From positions 13,743,161-13,807,160 of the forward strand of contig CM070517.1 of NCBI GenBank assembly GCA_036346375.1: DNA of 64,000 nucleotides, given 5' to 3'. The first letter of the stretch is position 1. Each line of letters begins with the position of its first letter. Shown here in pieces: positions 25,560-37,327 of this stretch. A model generated the notes under the pieces. The model searched no databases. It saw nothing but the letters and a program-made list of their open reading frames with translations, and was not told where the DNA came from. A program made the position numbers and the translations under genes. This DNA comes from Guadua angustifolia (taxonomy: Eukaryota > Streptophyta > Magnoliopsida > Poales > Poaceae).

Positions 25560-26480
25560 AATTGTTTGATCTTTCGTAGGCATTCCTTAACAAAATAACC
25601 TAACTCACCACAGTTGTAACATAAATGTTTTGGTCATCGTCTTTGGGTTCTTTGGGGCATTCTCTAGCCCAAAGTCCTCGTTTATCACACAAGAAATGTT
25701 CTGTGGTGACCAAGTCTCACCGATTTCCTAAGGTAGACCGATAGGGTTGACATATTTCTTCTTCGTTTCTTCACGTGGCATAGCAAGTACGGATGGCAAT
25801 CCTTCTCTTTTACGCTAACTCTTGAGCAATGACTTTCGAAATTCTCTCACGATGCCTAGTCACTGGCCGGTCACTATTGGATCCGGGGGCGATGAAATTT
25901 GGACAATGATCTTAGCCTTCACAATGATAACAGTGATGTTGTTTATAGGACATTCTCCGGTAAATGACTTCCTTCACGGCTGGAATAGTTGATTGCATGA
26001 TCATCAACAATGTGTCCTATTCACCTAGCGGATGCATGTACGGTCTTCTAATTGGTTTGGTTGACAACACTTCAAAGAACAACGCCCCGGTATGGTATCG
26101 GTGTGGAGATACCATTCTTCCTTGTCTTCTTGTGGTTTCACTATCTTCGATGACGTGAAGAGCCGACGAAAGGCGGTGGTAAACTCTAACCAAGTGATGG
26201 TATGTTCATCCTTAGAGGTGGCGTAGAAACTCTTCCACCGACTAATGCATTTCCTTCTAAGCGCACGTGGCGTAGGAACTTTCTCTTTATCTTCACATTG
26301 CACCAAAGTCACTTCTCTTCTATGATGCGAAGCCAAATTTACTGCATCTTTAAGAGTGGTTGATCCATCAAGCGTGGGCGGTTTGGTCTTCATGAACAAG
26401 GTAATCTTTGGACCGTGAGCGAGGGTTGTGACTTCAATTGGGGAGGGATTGATGTTGGCACTAATAACATTCATCTATTG
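25560..26480 (-). pseudogene. gag of the giant-LTR element, with altered zinc knuckle
   Basis: The minus frame at 26025-26474 (149 codons) has gypsy gag hallmarks: KTKPPTLDGSTTLKDA, then LVQCEDKEKV, then ITWLEFTTAFRR. These match the retrotransposon gag region of chromoviruses. Further on (about 25590-25630) a CCHC-type nucleic-acid-binding knuckle reads CYNCGELGYFVKEC, with Tyr where His is expected. Frameshifts separate the blocks. Gag would form the particle and package RNA; this copy is unlikely to make a full protein. Confidence 0.7.
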
Positions 26481-26568
26481 CATCATTGTTTGCATAAGCG
26501 AGTCTAAGCGGTGAACAATGATCCAAGTTTTGAATTGTCACGGTTAGCCGAAAGGACTTTCTTGGTCA

Positions 26569-27268
26569 CTATCTCTGCTTAGCAATCGACACCATGAGTA
26601 GCAACCGAACTAACGTGAATCGCTTTGAGTCACTTCTTGCGTTCGATCCTTTCCAAATCGCTGACCACTCGGGGTTTAGGTAAGAGGAATAGCATAGATG
26701 AGGTTCATGAATCCTAGTGCGAGGGAACAAGTTTAACCCAAAACTTATACAAACATTATTAATAACTTGGTATGGTTGCTTATCCAAGCCTAAAAGCTCA
26801 TAGCGCATCTTCGCACACTCGACAAACAAGGAAAACCAAATTAACTTTGAACACACAATAATCTACCATATAAGAGGTAACACTTCTATCTTAGACAGAC
26901 GCGACTCTCACACATGAGTCTCAATGCTCTGAAAGCACCTTCGTTCTTCTAACTTCGGAACACTTCATCGATCCACCTTTCTTGAGTTCGACGATTCTGC
27001 CTTCACGATCTTGAGTTATTGGCGACACCCAGCGCTTTCTCCTAAGTGTGAAACAACGATAACTATTTGGAATAACTTTCGAGATAAGATCTTCATTTTA
27101 AAACAACGGGGAAAGATAGAAATTTTTTGAAGAAGGAGAAAAGAATAGAAGAATAAGACAAGTCAAGAACTTATCATTTTTTCAAGTTAAAATTTTCTTT
27201 TAGAAAATAATTTTGAAGTTCTAAAGAACTACCAATCTATCTAGGGTCAAGACCTACAATCAAGATAG
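26569..27268 (-). other. leader and gag start region of the giant-LTR element
   Basis: The stretch lies between the primer site and recognisable gag. The minus frame 26569-26856 (95 codons) is not recognised. Nothing else is seen apart from short AT-rich leader sequence. Confidence 0.35.
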
Positions 27269-27281
27269 CTCGATACCACCT
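27269..27281 (-). other. primer binding site (tRNA-Met type, one base lost)
   Basis: The minus strand reads GGTGGTATCGAGC, matching the plant tRNA-Met primer site TGGTATCAGAGC except for a missing base. It lies beside the end of the LTR starting at 27283, which makes that LTR the 5' LTR of a minus-strand element. Confidence 0.65.
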
Positions 27282-27282
27282 C

Positions 27283-30200
27283 TGTCGGGACCCGAATGTG
27301 CAAATCCGGACCCTCTGTGTATTCTGCACTAGTCCAGGATCACGCTAGTGCACACAGTCTCAACATAGATGAATATCACAATCATACACAGCGGAATAAT
27401 AAAAGTAACACAATTATACAATATAAACTATTGAACGACCTTAAGGTCAACCTTACACATGTGAGGCCTTGACGGCTTCAACTCCAAATAAGTAGCAGCG
27501 GAACGAAGAACGTCGGTGAACCCCTTCAATATACCACAGGCATCTGACAGGGTTCGACTCCTAGATAATCGCCTTCTTGCAGAACTTCTCCTTTTTCGAA
27601 GACAAAGACTTCTCCTCAACTGGTGATGTTTTGTTAAAGCAAGGGTGAGTACACAACCGTACTCAACAAGTCATGCACAGAATGCAGTTCTATTACTACA
27701 TGCATAGCTTATTCCAAAGGAATGGCTGAATGGTTCTTTTGCAATAAAGCAGCTTTCACAAATAATCGTAGTAGATAAGCGATAAAACAAGTAATACCAA
27801 TAATAACTTTCAAACATTCTCAAGTGAAGCATTTCCATCATTAACCAAGTTCCATATCACATTATCCACATTCCCACCTCATTTTTATCAAAATCTAACC
27901 CTTGATTGTAATCCCGAGCAATGCTCAATCTAGTGAAACACGGCTATTGAATAGTTTTACACTCTGCAGAGGTTATACACTTTACCCACAAGATATAATC
28001 AACTCACCACGTCGGTAGTGAATCGCCATACAAGAGTATGCGAATGAGCGATCATAACAAAGCCTTTCCAAAGTTTCATCTAAACTCGATCTCGCCCGCT
28101 AAGGTTTCAACCTTTGGAGGGATGGTTACCACACCTGGGCCCCCTCTTGCGCCATGTGAGTTCTCATTCCGCTTCTCCGGCCTCACACCACCACAGCAGT
28201 ACCAAAGAATAGATTTCACAGTTTACTCAGCTAGGTCCGTCCCATTCTAACTTGTGGTTGTATGAAAGACTCAGTCAAAGGCTCGCAAAGGTTAAGTCCT
28301 TAGTTGACCGAGGCAAGACTAATCAAAGTTCATCACATCAACATGTCATAATACCAATCGATCGCCAATCGCCACTCTTGGCCCACCGGAAACAATCTTG
28401 CCACTTGCCTCGGTCTAAATCACTTTCCCACCCCAGCCCTTTACCTTGCACCACGTGCTATCATCAACTCAATAACACATGTCACATTCTCAAAAACACG
28501 TTCCATATCTCATTAAGTCAATATTAACTTTAATTTTTCCAAAATCATGACAAATCTCGTGGCGGGGCTAAGCACACTACATACGGTCTAATTAACCCAT
28601 GTTGGCAAATTATTAATGTCAACTATTAACCCACAATCTAGGGTGACAAATGAATCATGGCATACAAATAATAGAGACAAGGTGGCAATAACAAGTAGGT
28701 TGATTATCTAATCCCAGATTAATTGAAATCGGTTTATTTCAAACTAGCATGCAATAATTTCAAACGAAATAATTTTAAAACATGGGATCAATATGGTCAA
28801 AGCACAACTTGCTTCGGCCCTTGCAATTTTATTATTCTTTACTCTTTTATCTTGATCCTTGATACTCGATCTTCAATCTCCGCTTGCTTGATTCTTAGCT
28901 CCTTAGAGCGACTTAAACAACGCGTCTAACGATAAACAAACACAAATACAACAAAACTCAAAAGGCAAATCAAGTAAACTCCAAATTAAGAACGAATAGC
29001 ATTGGGCTGCAACGCTTAGATGAAATTAGGAACTTGAATGGATTAGGTCGATGATTAGACAAAAGAGAACGGCTTTGGAAAATACAATCAAGAGAAAGAT
29101 TAATAACATTGAAAGAAGGAATAATATCCCAAGAATATTTCTTCGAAGTTATTACCTTGATTGGATAGCCGATGTCATATGGACTCTCGATCTATAGGCC
29201 GGGTCCCGCGAAGTTACGTTAGTTAAGCTATGAACTAAGCAGATGCTCAAGGTTGACTTTCGTTGACCGAGCAAGATCAACCAAGAGGAAGATAGACCGA
29301 TAGACTTGGTCTAGCACAAGAATATGTCATATGGCTAATGGTCTATCGACCAAGACCACGAATGAATTCTAGGTTAATGGCGATTAGATTTCAAGGATAA
29401 GACAAGGACGGATGGAATCGACATCCACTACGGTTCGATCCGGAGGTTAGTCTTACATCGAGGACGGAACTTCGATTTAATTTAGCGAGGCTGAACTCAA
29501 CGTGATGGGTTAGATCACAATAAAGGCGATAGAAAAAGGTAAAGACACCACATTAGGGCTTCCGGCATGAACCCATGCAATGACAATGATACAATGAGAG
29601 CAAATCGTTATCGGTGGGCGTTAACGATGGAGCGATAACGTGACGTTAGCGGTGGAACGTTAACGATGAATATGAGCGTTAACGGCCGAACGATTCAGGA
29701 TGGATACACTTGGCGAGGGTAGGATGGGTAGGGTTGGCTCTGCGATTAAAGTTTATCAAGGATGGCGAACCAAACGCGAACCGATGCAAAGGACTAAACC
29801 GAAAGACGACGGTAGATACTAGATTATGGCTTTGACGGCAACGGGGATCAAATGAACTCAAGGATGGCCAAAACAGTAGGGTATGGACCTCACCGGACGG
29901 TGACATGGTCACGACAATCAAAGATGGTTGGCGGCAAAAAGGCGGCAGCGGCAACGCGGCGGCGGCCGACGAATAAAAAATTTCGATAGATGCAACAGCA
30001 AAGGAAAGTGAGCACCACGTAGAACGGCGACACGAACTCAACGGTATAGGCGGTTGGCGGCGACCCACCGGATTGATCACAAACTGCCGATGAGCGGCTC
30101 TCGGAGCTAATAGATCAAGCGGTCATAACTATTAAAGTACTGCATGAAACCTAACCAAATTTTACAGAGAGCTATCTGGGATCATTTGGCACAATATGAC

Positions 30201-31454
30201 GTGAACGGATCTGAGTTTTACCTTCTGGATCAGCGGGGAACGCGGCGAAGTTTCAGCCATCCGCAACGCAGTCGATCGGGGAAGATTGATTTTTCTGCGC
30301 AAATCCACCAGCAAAACCATGAGTTAGGGTGAGCACCGTGTAGGGACATCAAGAGGAGTCTACCATAAAATTTCACGGTCAAACTCGCAAAACGAGGGAG
30401 AACGGGCTCCGGCAAGATTTGATCTTTGGGCGGCCGTAACTTTTGATCCCGTGGATGAAATTGTACCAAATTTGGATGGGAGACAGAGGGTACCATAGAG
30501 CACGCCATGGCGAAGACGGATCTTGAAAAGAGTCGACGAGTTGATGGGGACGCGCCTCAAAGTTCGTCCGGCGTCTTGCGCGTTTGGAGGATGAGGATGG
30601 ATTTCTAGGGTTTGGGTGAGTTGATCTGAGGTGAGGACGTGTGGAGAGGTCATGGGAGGTCTACTAGGGCGTGGGGTGGCAGCTAGGTCAAGAAGAATCA
30701 AGAAAAACGCAAAAACCGGCCTCACAGGCATTTATACGAGCAGTTGGCGTGCGCTGCGCAATTCGGGGTGACGTGGCGCATTCTGGTGCGTCGGATCGGA
30801 ATCGGAGGGCTGTGGCGGCTTCGGCGACGTGGCCGATCGAGAAGTCGACACGTGGCAGCGCGAGAAGGAGACACGTGGAAAACAGAATCCGAATTGAATT
30901 AGTTCTAGAAATTCATTTAATTCAAGAAAAATAGAAACATTATCAAGAAAATTCCAGAAAAATTATATGAAATATTTTGAGACATTTTGAACTCAAATAA
31001 AATATTTTCAATAAAACTTTATATAAGTTTTTCCAAATTTTAATTAATTCCATAAAGGACTTAATTCAAATTAATTCTTTTGAGGCAATAAAAATACCAG
31101 AAAAATCTAGAAAATATTTTGGGACATTTTGAAACTAAAATAAAATATTTTCAGTATAAATTTATTTTCTTTTTTGAAATATTTAATTCTTTAAGTAAAA
31201 GGCTTAGTTTAAATTAATTAGAATAATTCCAAATAAATTCTAAAAATTCTAAAACAAAATTAAAAAAATCCTAGAAGCACAAGGAACCCAAATAAAATTG
31301 AATTTATTTTAATTGAAGTTTATATTAATCAAATTAAATTGTTTTGACTTTAGAAAATTCGGTTTAAGCTTTATTGAAGCGAGAAAAAGCATGGAATTTT
31401 TGGAAAACTAATCTTCACAAAAGATTTTTGAAAACCGAATTTTGGGATGTTACA
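27283..31454 (-). repeat. 5' LTR of the nested giant-LTR retrotransposon, about 4.17 kb
   Basis: In plus order it starts TGTCGGGACCC and ends GGGATGTTACA, so on minus it starts TGTAACATCCC and ends GGTCCCGACA. It pairs with 19810-23973. The following bases TTTGC (31455-31459) compare with TTTAG before 19810, a plausible altered 5-bp target duplication. TATA-like (30729-30738), ACGTGG (about 30770-30878) and CGTTAACG (29605-29690) features are shared with the other copy. Confidence 0.85.
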
Positions 31455-32189
31455 TTTGCCTTGGTGGTATTTGACTGTATCTTGTGGGTAAAGTGTATAA
31501 CCTCTGCAGAGTGTACAACCTATTGAATAGCCGTGCTCACGGTATTGAGCATCGCTTCATGATTATGATCAAGGGTTAGATTTTCATGAAAATGACTTGT
31601 TTATGGAAAATGCTTGGGTTGGTGATGATGAATTTGACTTAGGATGGAAAAATGAATTACAATTGAAATGTTTGTGAAAGCTACTATTCCTACTCTTTGT
31701 TTTATTGCTTTGCAATCTATTCTGTTTATTTGAAATGATGTCTTGCATGAACCATAGCCTATCCTTTGTTCTAAGCCATGCATATAGTATATTAGCATTG
31801 CATTACGTGCATGACTTCTTTGAGTGCTCAAAGTACTCACCCACAACAACACAACTTCAGTTGAAGAAGAAGCAACCCTGCTCAGAGGAGGAGTACCGGG
31901 AGGAGCCGATTTAACTAGGGAACAAGCCACCGATTACTGTGGCAAATTGGTTGGCGTCCACGAGTTTATTCATTGCATTTGAATATTTTAATAAGTCTTA
32001 GCCTCATGAGGCGATCTTTGTAATTTGACCATAAGGTCAATCAACTAGTTTGAGTATTTAAATAAAGTACTTCATCATTTATTTGGTTATGGTGTGATAT
32101 GTACCAATGTTGAGATGTGGTGCACTAGCGTGATCTGGACTAGTGCTGAATACACAGAGGGTCCGGATTTGCATATTCGGGTCCCGACA
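31455..32189 (+). repeat. plus-strand gypsy-type LTR, second part
   Basis: This resumes the LTR interrupted at 19809. Its text (for example GGGTAAAGTGTATAACCTC near 31490) is the reverse complement of the region in the nested LTRs that follows the point where the first part stopped. It ends GGGTCCCGACA and is followed by a primer site. The frame at 31705-31914 is probably chance. Confidence 0.8.
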
Positions 32190-32193
32190 GAGG

Positions 32194-32208
32194 TGGTATC
32201 AGAGCCAT
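32194..32208 (+). other. primer binding site (tRNA-Met type)
   Basis: TGGTATCAGAGCCAT lies four bases after the LTR end CCCGACA. It is a near-perfect plant tRNA-Met primer site. It shows that the split LTR is a 5' LTR and that the element's interior runs rightward. Confidence 0.85.
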
Positions 32209-32395
32209 ACTGACTGTAGGACTGGCCCTTAGTTAGAATGGTCGTCGTGAGGATAAAACTATTTTCTAAAAAAGTTAAAAAGTGCCAAGATGATAATGCA
32301 ATCTCGACTTATCCCTTCTCTCTTTTCATACCCCTTGCTGAATTTATCACGTCTTCGCTTTGTTTTAAAATATCTGAGTTTCACGTGAGTGTCCT

Positions 32396-32937
32396 TTGGC
32401 AGATGAGGATGATCCACTCTTTTGGTGGCGCCTTTGGAGGGTGCGCCATGAGCTTTGGCGTATGATGCATTGCTTGGAGGTTCTGACAGCCGATCTCACG
32501 GGGACTCTTGTAGTCTGTGCAGATCGGATATTGCACAGGATGTCACCATCACGGTTTATGCTCGGGATAGGGCGAGGGTGAGTCATCCCATCCGCATCAC
32601 TGCCAGGAGGTCATCATTTGATGCTGGGATCCAGGAGACATCGCGTCTGGCGATGGGGCAGATTGCTCGCACCTACCCCAGGGAGTTGGATGGCACAGTG
32701 TTCCGTCACCACCCACGCAGAGACACTCGCTACAACCGAGAGCCCATAGAGGAGGAGGATGCCACGATCACCCACCTGGCCAGATATGTCATCGCTCAAG
32801 AGGATGCTATCGACGAGACGGTTTAGGAGCTGCAGAGGTCTCGTGACGCATTCACGCAGGTGAGGGCTCATCTGTTGCAGACTTGTGAGTACTTGGCCCA
32901 CTCTATCCAGAGGATTGGGGGCTGAGACAGAGACTTT
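32396..32937 (+). pseudogene. short ORF of a non-autonomous gypsy-type element
   Basis: Just inside the primer site are overlapping plus frames: 32396-32581 (starting MADEDDPLFWW) and 32455-32826 (with ITVYARDRARVSHP and RRDTRYNREP). They appear to be one protein split by a frameshift near 32530, with a TAG at about 32824 and continuation to about 32937 (QVRAHLLQ). I recall similar text in unclassified grass retrotransposon proteins but no defined domain. A heptad-like acidic/leucine tail suggests a coiled coil. No gag knuckle or pol motif is seen, so this may be a non-autonomous element. Confidence 0.5.
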
Positions 32938-32939
32938 GT

Positions 32940-33650
32940 CTGACGAGAGCCGAGCAGATCTTTGGAGCTACACGACCCGACCCGAGGAGCCACAGCAGAG
33001 CCGCGGCGAGCAGAGCCGGTGGAGGTTAAGCGAGCCAGTGGAGGTCAAGCCGAGCAGTGGAGGTTGAGCTGCTTGAGGGAGGAAGGAGGCGCATCCACCG
33101 CCGATCGTTGGGATAGGTTTGTACCAAAGACCAAACACACGCGGTGTATCCACCAGAAGTTCGGTGGGGGTTGGCTTGAGTGGCGTTAGGATTAGCGGTT
33201 GAGACTCTGCGTTGAGTCGCGTCTTGAATAAGCATCACCCTTAGAGCGTTTGACTCGAGTATTAGCTTGATTTGCTTCTTTCATGCTTGCGAGTGATGGG
33301 TATGTGTTGCATGGCCCATAGGCATTGTGAGCAACCATACCTCGGTATTAATAAAGTAATAAAGTTGGATTTTGCTATTTCACCTTTGACTCCGCATAAG
33401 TATTCTACTACTTGTCTAGCCTCACAGTTCCCTGGTCTAGTCCCGGTAAAGTACAAGGGATTAAGCTCCGAATGGTGACAGGAAAATGACAACCTAGTAT
33501 GCACTTCCTACCCACTCGATGGCAAAGACTTAGGCTTTGTGTGCCTGTTTGCCTGTTTATTTCCAAATAAGCGTGGTTTAACCTTGACTCGTGTTTAGAG
33601 CGGTTCTGTGTGATTGTAGAAAAGACTCCTAAATGTCGATCCATCCAGTC
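32940..33650 (+). other. unassigned stretch at an element junction
   Basis: The first part continues repetitive GC-rich codons (GAGCCGAGC, GTGGAGGT) from the preceding ORF in broken frames. The rest is lower in GC with only short frames. No LTR end could be fixed where this element meets the Tat-type 3' part that begins by about 33.65 kb. Confidence 0.35.
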
Positions 33651-34052
33651 ATCCAGAAGGGTCCGTGCAAAATGCTCGAGGGCTGGTCACCTGGCACTGG
33701 ATCAAACCGATCACGAGCAAACACGCGCAAGGGTAGGCAACAGGTAAAAGCCGACAACAAGTAAAAGCAAAGTATTTTTATTCATAACAGCCGAAAGGCC
33801 TATGTACATGCTTACACAGAAGAAAAAAAAGAAAGAAGATGGCAAAGGTGGTCGCCCGGGTTAATCATCGGCGATCTCAATATTGCTGGCGTCCTCCCTG
33901 GCTTCTTCCTCTGCTTCGGCGGTGGGTGGAGGCACCATCTCCATCGGCTGCTCGTGCTCATGACCTCGCGTACCAGCGCCGGCGCTGGGCGGTCGCCTCC
34001 ACCCGATGGATTTGGTCGCCGAAGTCGATGGAGTCATCGCGGCGCAAAGACA

Positions 34053-36123
34053 TCAAAACGAGCAGCGTGGCGATGCGACTTCCCGCCCCTCCCGGGCGGA
34101 GCGGTCTGCTAAGGCGGCAGGAAGACCGACGAGAGATTCAGCGACGAGGGTGATGCAGTGGGCATAGTGTGTCGTTGATTCTTCCAGCGGGCCGTTCACC
34201 GTCACCCCCAGCGGCTGCAAGCTGCTGACCATGCGCCTAAACCCAGAGCGAAGCATGGTGACAAGGTTGCGCAGATTGCGGCCCGTCTCCGCGTGCAACA
34301 CATCGCATTTCTCGGCACCCTTCGCGCATGCCTCGGTAGCTTCAGCTCGGGCCACCAGTGACATCTTCTCCGCCTTCGCCAACGCCAGCTCCTCCCGCAG
34401 CGACGTCATATGCTCGTCATGGAAGGAGGTTGCCGTGGCTAACTCGGTAACCAGGCCAGCAAGCCGGGTGGTGAGCAAGGAGGGAGCGGACGGAGTGGCC
34501 GAGCAGGAGGTGACCACCCCGGTGTGAGCAGCTTCGATCTAGCCCAATGGCTGGGCAGGTGGTGGCTGCGGGGCAGCAGCCCCGGTGGTAGCAGATTGCA
34601 TGGCCGTCTGACCACTTGCACCGCCTTGGGGGCCCACCCTGAAGACATCAAGAAGGGGAGTTAGCACCAGCAAATGAAAGAATATGCCAAGAAGAGAAGA
34701 GAAGAAGCTACGTGTGGCGCCCCAAGCGACGAAAGAAGTGCGGCGCTAGCCCACTGGGCCTGGCGCTTTGCCTGCTCAGCACTCAACCGTCGGCACTGGC
34801 GATGTCGGTCTGAGGCAGAGGCGGCGAAGCGGCGTAGTGTCCTTCCTAGCGGAAGGCAAGGCGGCGCCAGTAGAAGACCCAGCCCCTGCCGTGCTCGACA
34901 ACACGGAAGGGTTGGGAGTAGAAGAGATGCCCGCGGTGCAGGGTCTCTTCGGGTCAGGGCCCGAAGCGTCGGCGATGGCCGACCGTTTCCCTGCGCTCCG
35001 GTCATCGGCAGGAATCGGACTCCCCCTTATCGTTAGGGGGGCTCGAGGTGGTATCACAGCCTTCCCAGTGGAGTCCATCGAAGGAAGCTCGTAATGATCG
35101 CGAGCCGCCACGACGATAGTTAGCCATGCGGGCTTCGACCAGGAACACCGGTACTTTCGGCTTTTGTGGAAGCAACCTGGTCATCCAGGCCTCGACCTCG
35201 GCGGCGCTCAAGTTCCCGACTTCTGGCAAAAGACAAAAGGCATCAATCAGTTGTTGGCGACCGCGAAGGCAAGGCAAGCAAAAAACGGGCAAAGACTTAC
35301 GGCCTGGGTACGTGCGGGTCATGTCGTCGTCACCGGTGTCTTGCCAGGCTGGACTGACGCGTAGCCGCAGGGGGCTGATCCGTCGGGTCACGAAATCCCC
35401 GACGACCAGCGCCCCGGTCAGTTTGGAAGCCCGCAAGTGGTTGATGCCGGCCACCATGAACCGGAGTTCCGCTGTCTCCTCAACGAGGGAACCCCAGTTA
35501 TTGATGGCGGCTACCGGTGTAGACGGCAGCTCCAAGACGTCGAGCCCGCTGTCGTCAGCAATGTACAACCATTCGTTCCGCCACATCTTCCAGGTGCTCT
35601 TCATCTAGAGGGGGATGTAGCGGGAGGCTGAGCCATCACAGAGGCGAAAATGGCAACTCCCCATGACCCCACCGTCGATGAGTCCACGGAGAGTATAGAA
35701 GTATTGAAAGAGAGGAAGATTTGGCATCACCCCCACGAACATTTCGCAGAGGTGTGCAAAGATGGAAAGGGCGAGGATGGAGTTGGGAGTAAGATAAAGA
35801 TGGTGGATCTCATAGAAGTGGAGAACGGTGAGGAAGAACTCGAAGTAGGGCGGCATCAGACCCGTCGCCAGTGCCCAGACGAAGGTAATTACCTCCCCGG
35901 GATTGCACTTCGGCGCAACGGTGCCTGCCCTAAGGCGGAGGGCCCCTTCAGGGGCCAGGCGAAGAACATTCCCCAGCCTTGACTCATCCATCGCCGAGGG
36001 GGGAAGCGGGTGAGCCATGCGGCTAGAGTGCTGCTTTGGTGCCGTGACTGCAAAGAAGACGAAGGAAGCAAAGAAGCCTAGCCGACGAAAGCGACAGGAG
36101 TGCGGATCGTGGAGGGTGGACAT
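34053..36123 (-). pseudogene. antisense extra ORF of a Tat-lineage element (PF04195-like)
   Basis: The minus frame begins at 36123 and runs 172 codons to a TAG at 35605-35607. It then continues in the same frame with MKSTWKMWRNEWLYI to 35002, so one in-frame stop interrupts it. The region with LTPNSILALSIFAHLCEMF is typical of the putative gypsy-type transposon domain PF04195 found in grasses. Two stretches look like short introns on minus: 35300-35223 (GTAAGT...CAG) and 34711-34639 (GTAGCT...CAG). The distal part (34517-34053) is a coiled coil with EELALAKAEKMSLVARAEA. An AATAAA signal lies downstream on minus (33777-33782). The element's LTR and polypurine tract are plus-strand, so this ORF is antisense to it. 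Function is unknown. Confidence 0.7.
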
Positions 36124-36344
36124 GCCTATTTATAAGCCGTGCGTGGCTTCAGGATGCGAGGAGTCATGCCCCCACGAACCAACGGTTCGCAAAAAGATCA
36201 TAATGGCACGGGGCGACAAGACCTAAAGAGTTGCGGCGATTGCAGAGAGAATCTGTACGGTTGCATGTACAGGAGTAGGACCCGTCCTAGACCGCGCCTA
36301 GGTCAAAGAATATCTTCAAAATCTTCTAGGGTGCGCTCCAGGGC

Positions 36345-36359
36345 GGATCCGGGGGCTAC
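36345..36359 (+). other. polypurine tract of the Tat-type element
   Basis: GGATCCGGGGGCTAC sits directly before the LTR start TGTTGG. GGGGGCTAC followed by TG is the common end of the interior in grass Tat-lineage elements, and it sets plus orientation. Confidence 0.7.
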
Positions 36360-37327
36360 TGTTGGTGTATTCTACTCTCTCCACCGTTGTCAGGTGGGAC
36401 TGTGCGCGCAAGATACAAAAAGAAGAAGATCCTGTGCAAAGGACTCAACCTACTGAAGAAAGGCTTGACGGACAACCAGGACAGTGGCCGCCCTGCAGGC
36501 AGCTGGATGACCAGATCACGACCACGGAAGACGGGGACCGTCATTGCCGCAGAAGCGAGCAGGCGACCAAACTGCGTGGTTGCTCGGCGAAAGCGAGCAA
36601 GCCCATTCTCAGCCGACCACGCAGACAGAGCTAGGAGGCTTCCGCCCGAAGCATTCGCCAAGATCACAATGTATCATAGCCATTAAATGCGCATAGGAGC
36701 CATTCAATGCGCGGGGAGCCATTACAGTGCGCTTGAAGGCCATTAAATAGGCGTGGCTCCCTGACGCCATGATGACCTGTCCCTCCAACTGAGCCAGCTT
36801 CACCAACTCCCATTCCATCTACACCGCCCCGGGCAAGACAGGGTGACGCGTGTACTAGGCGTTCGTCACGTAGCGTCCGAACCCCATCCTCGAAGCGGTC
36901 AAGGCAAAGCGGCGTCAAGCTACGACGTGAACAAAGAGGCTCCGAGGGACGATGGCAGCAGGACTAGACACACCAATGTAATTAATGTAAAACCACTCCC
37001 TCTGCCCCTAGCTAGTCCCGGAGTATATAAGGGAGCTAGTGTGCATAAGGAGGGAGGAGGTCGTCGATCGTCGATTCTAGCACAACAGAGAGCAAGCAGA
37101 ATACTAGAGCAACATGAGCTTGAGCAGGACGTAGGGCTGTTACCTGCATTGGGGCCCGAACCTGGGTAAATCCCGGTGTGTTCCCTGTGTGTTCTTGAGT
37201 TTTCTGTCCTACTCATCACGCGAAGAGAGTAGAGAACAGAGCCGAGAGTGACGCAGCTGCAAAGACCCCCTTACCGAAACTCGGTTATACACTCGAACCA
37301 ATACTGTCTGGCACAAACACGCCGACA
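36360..37327 (+). repeat. 3' LTR of the Tat-type element, 968 bp
   Basis: It starts TGTTGGTGTATTC and ends AACACGCCGACA, with TGT/ACA ends. A TATA box on plus near 37024 and the preceding polypurine tract give the direction. No 5' partner LTR is in the window, so the element is truncated on the left. The following bases are AGCAT. Confidence 0.75.
37024..37031 (+). promoter_or_regulatory. TATA box of the Tat-type LTR
   Basis: TATATAAG lies about 665 bases into the LTR on the plus strand, which would leave about 270 bases of R and U5. Confidence 0.6.
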
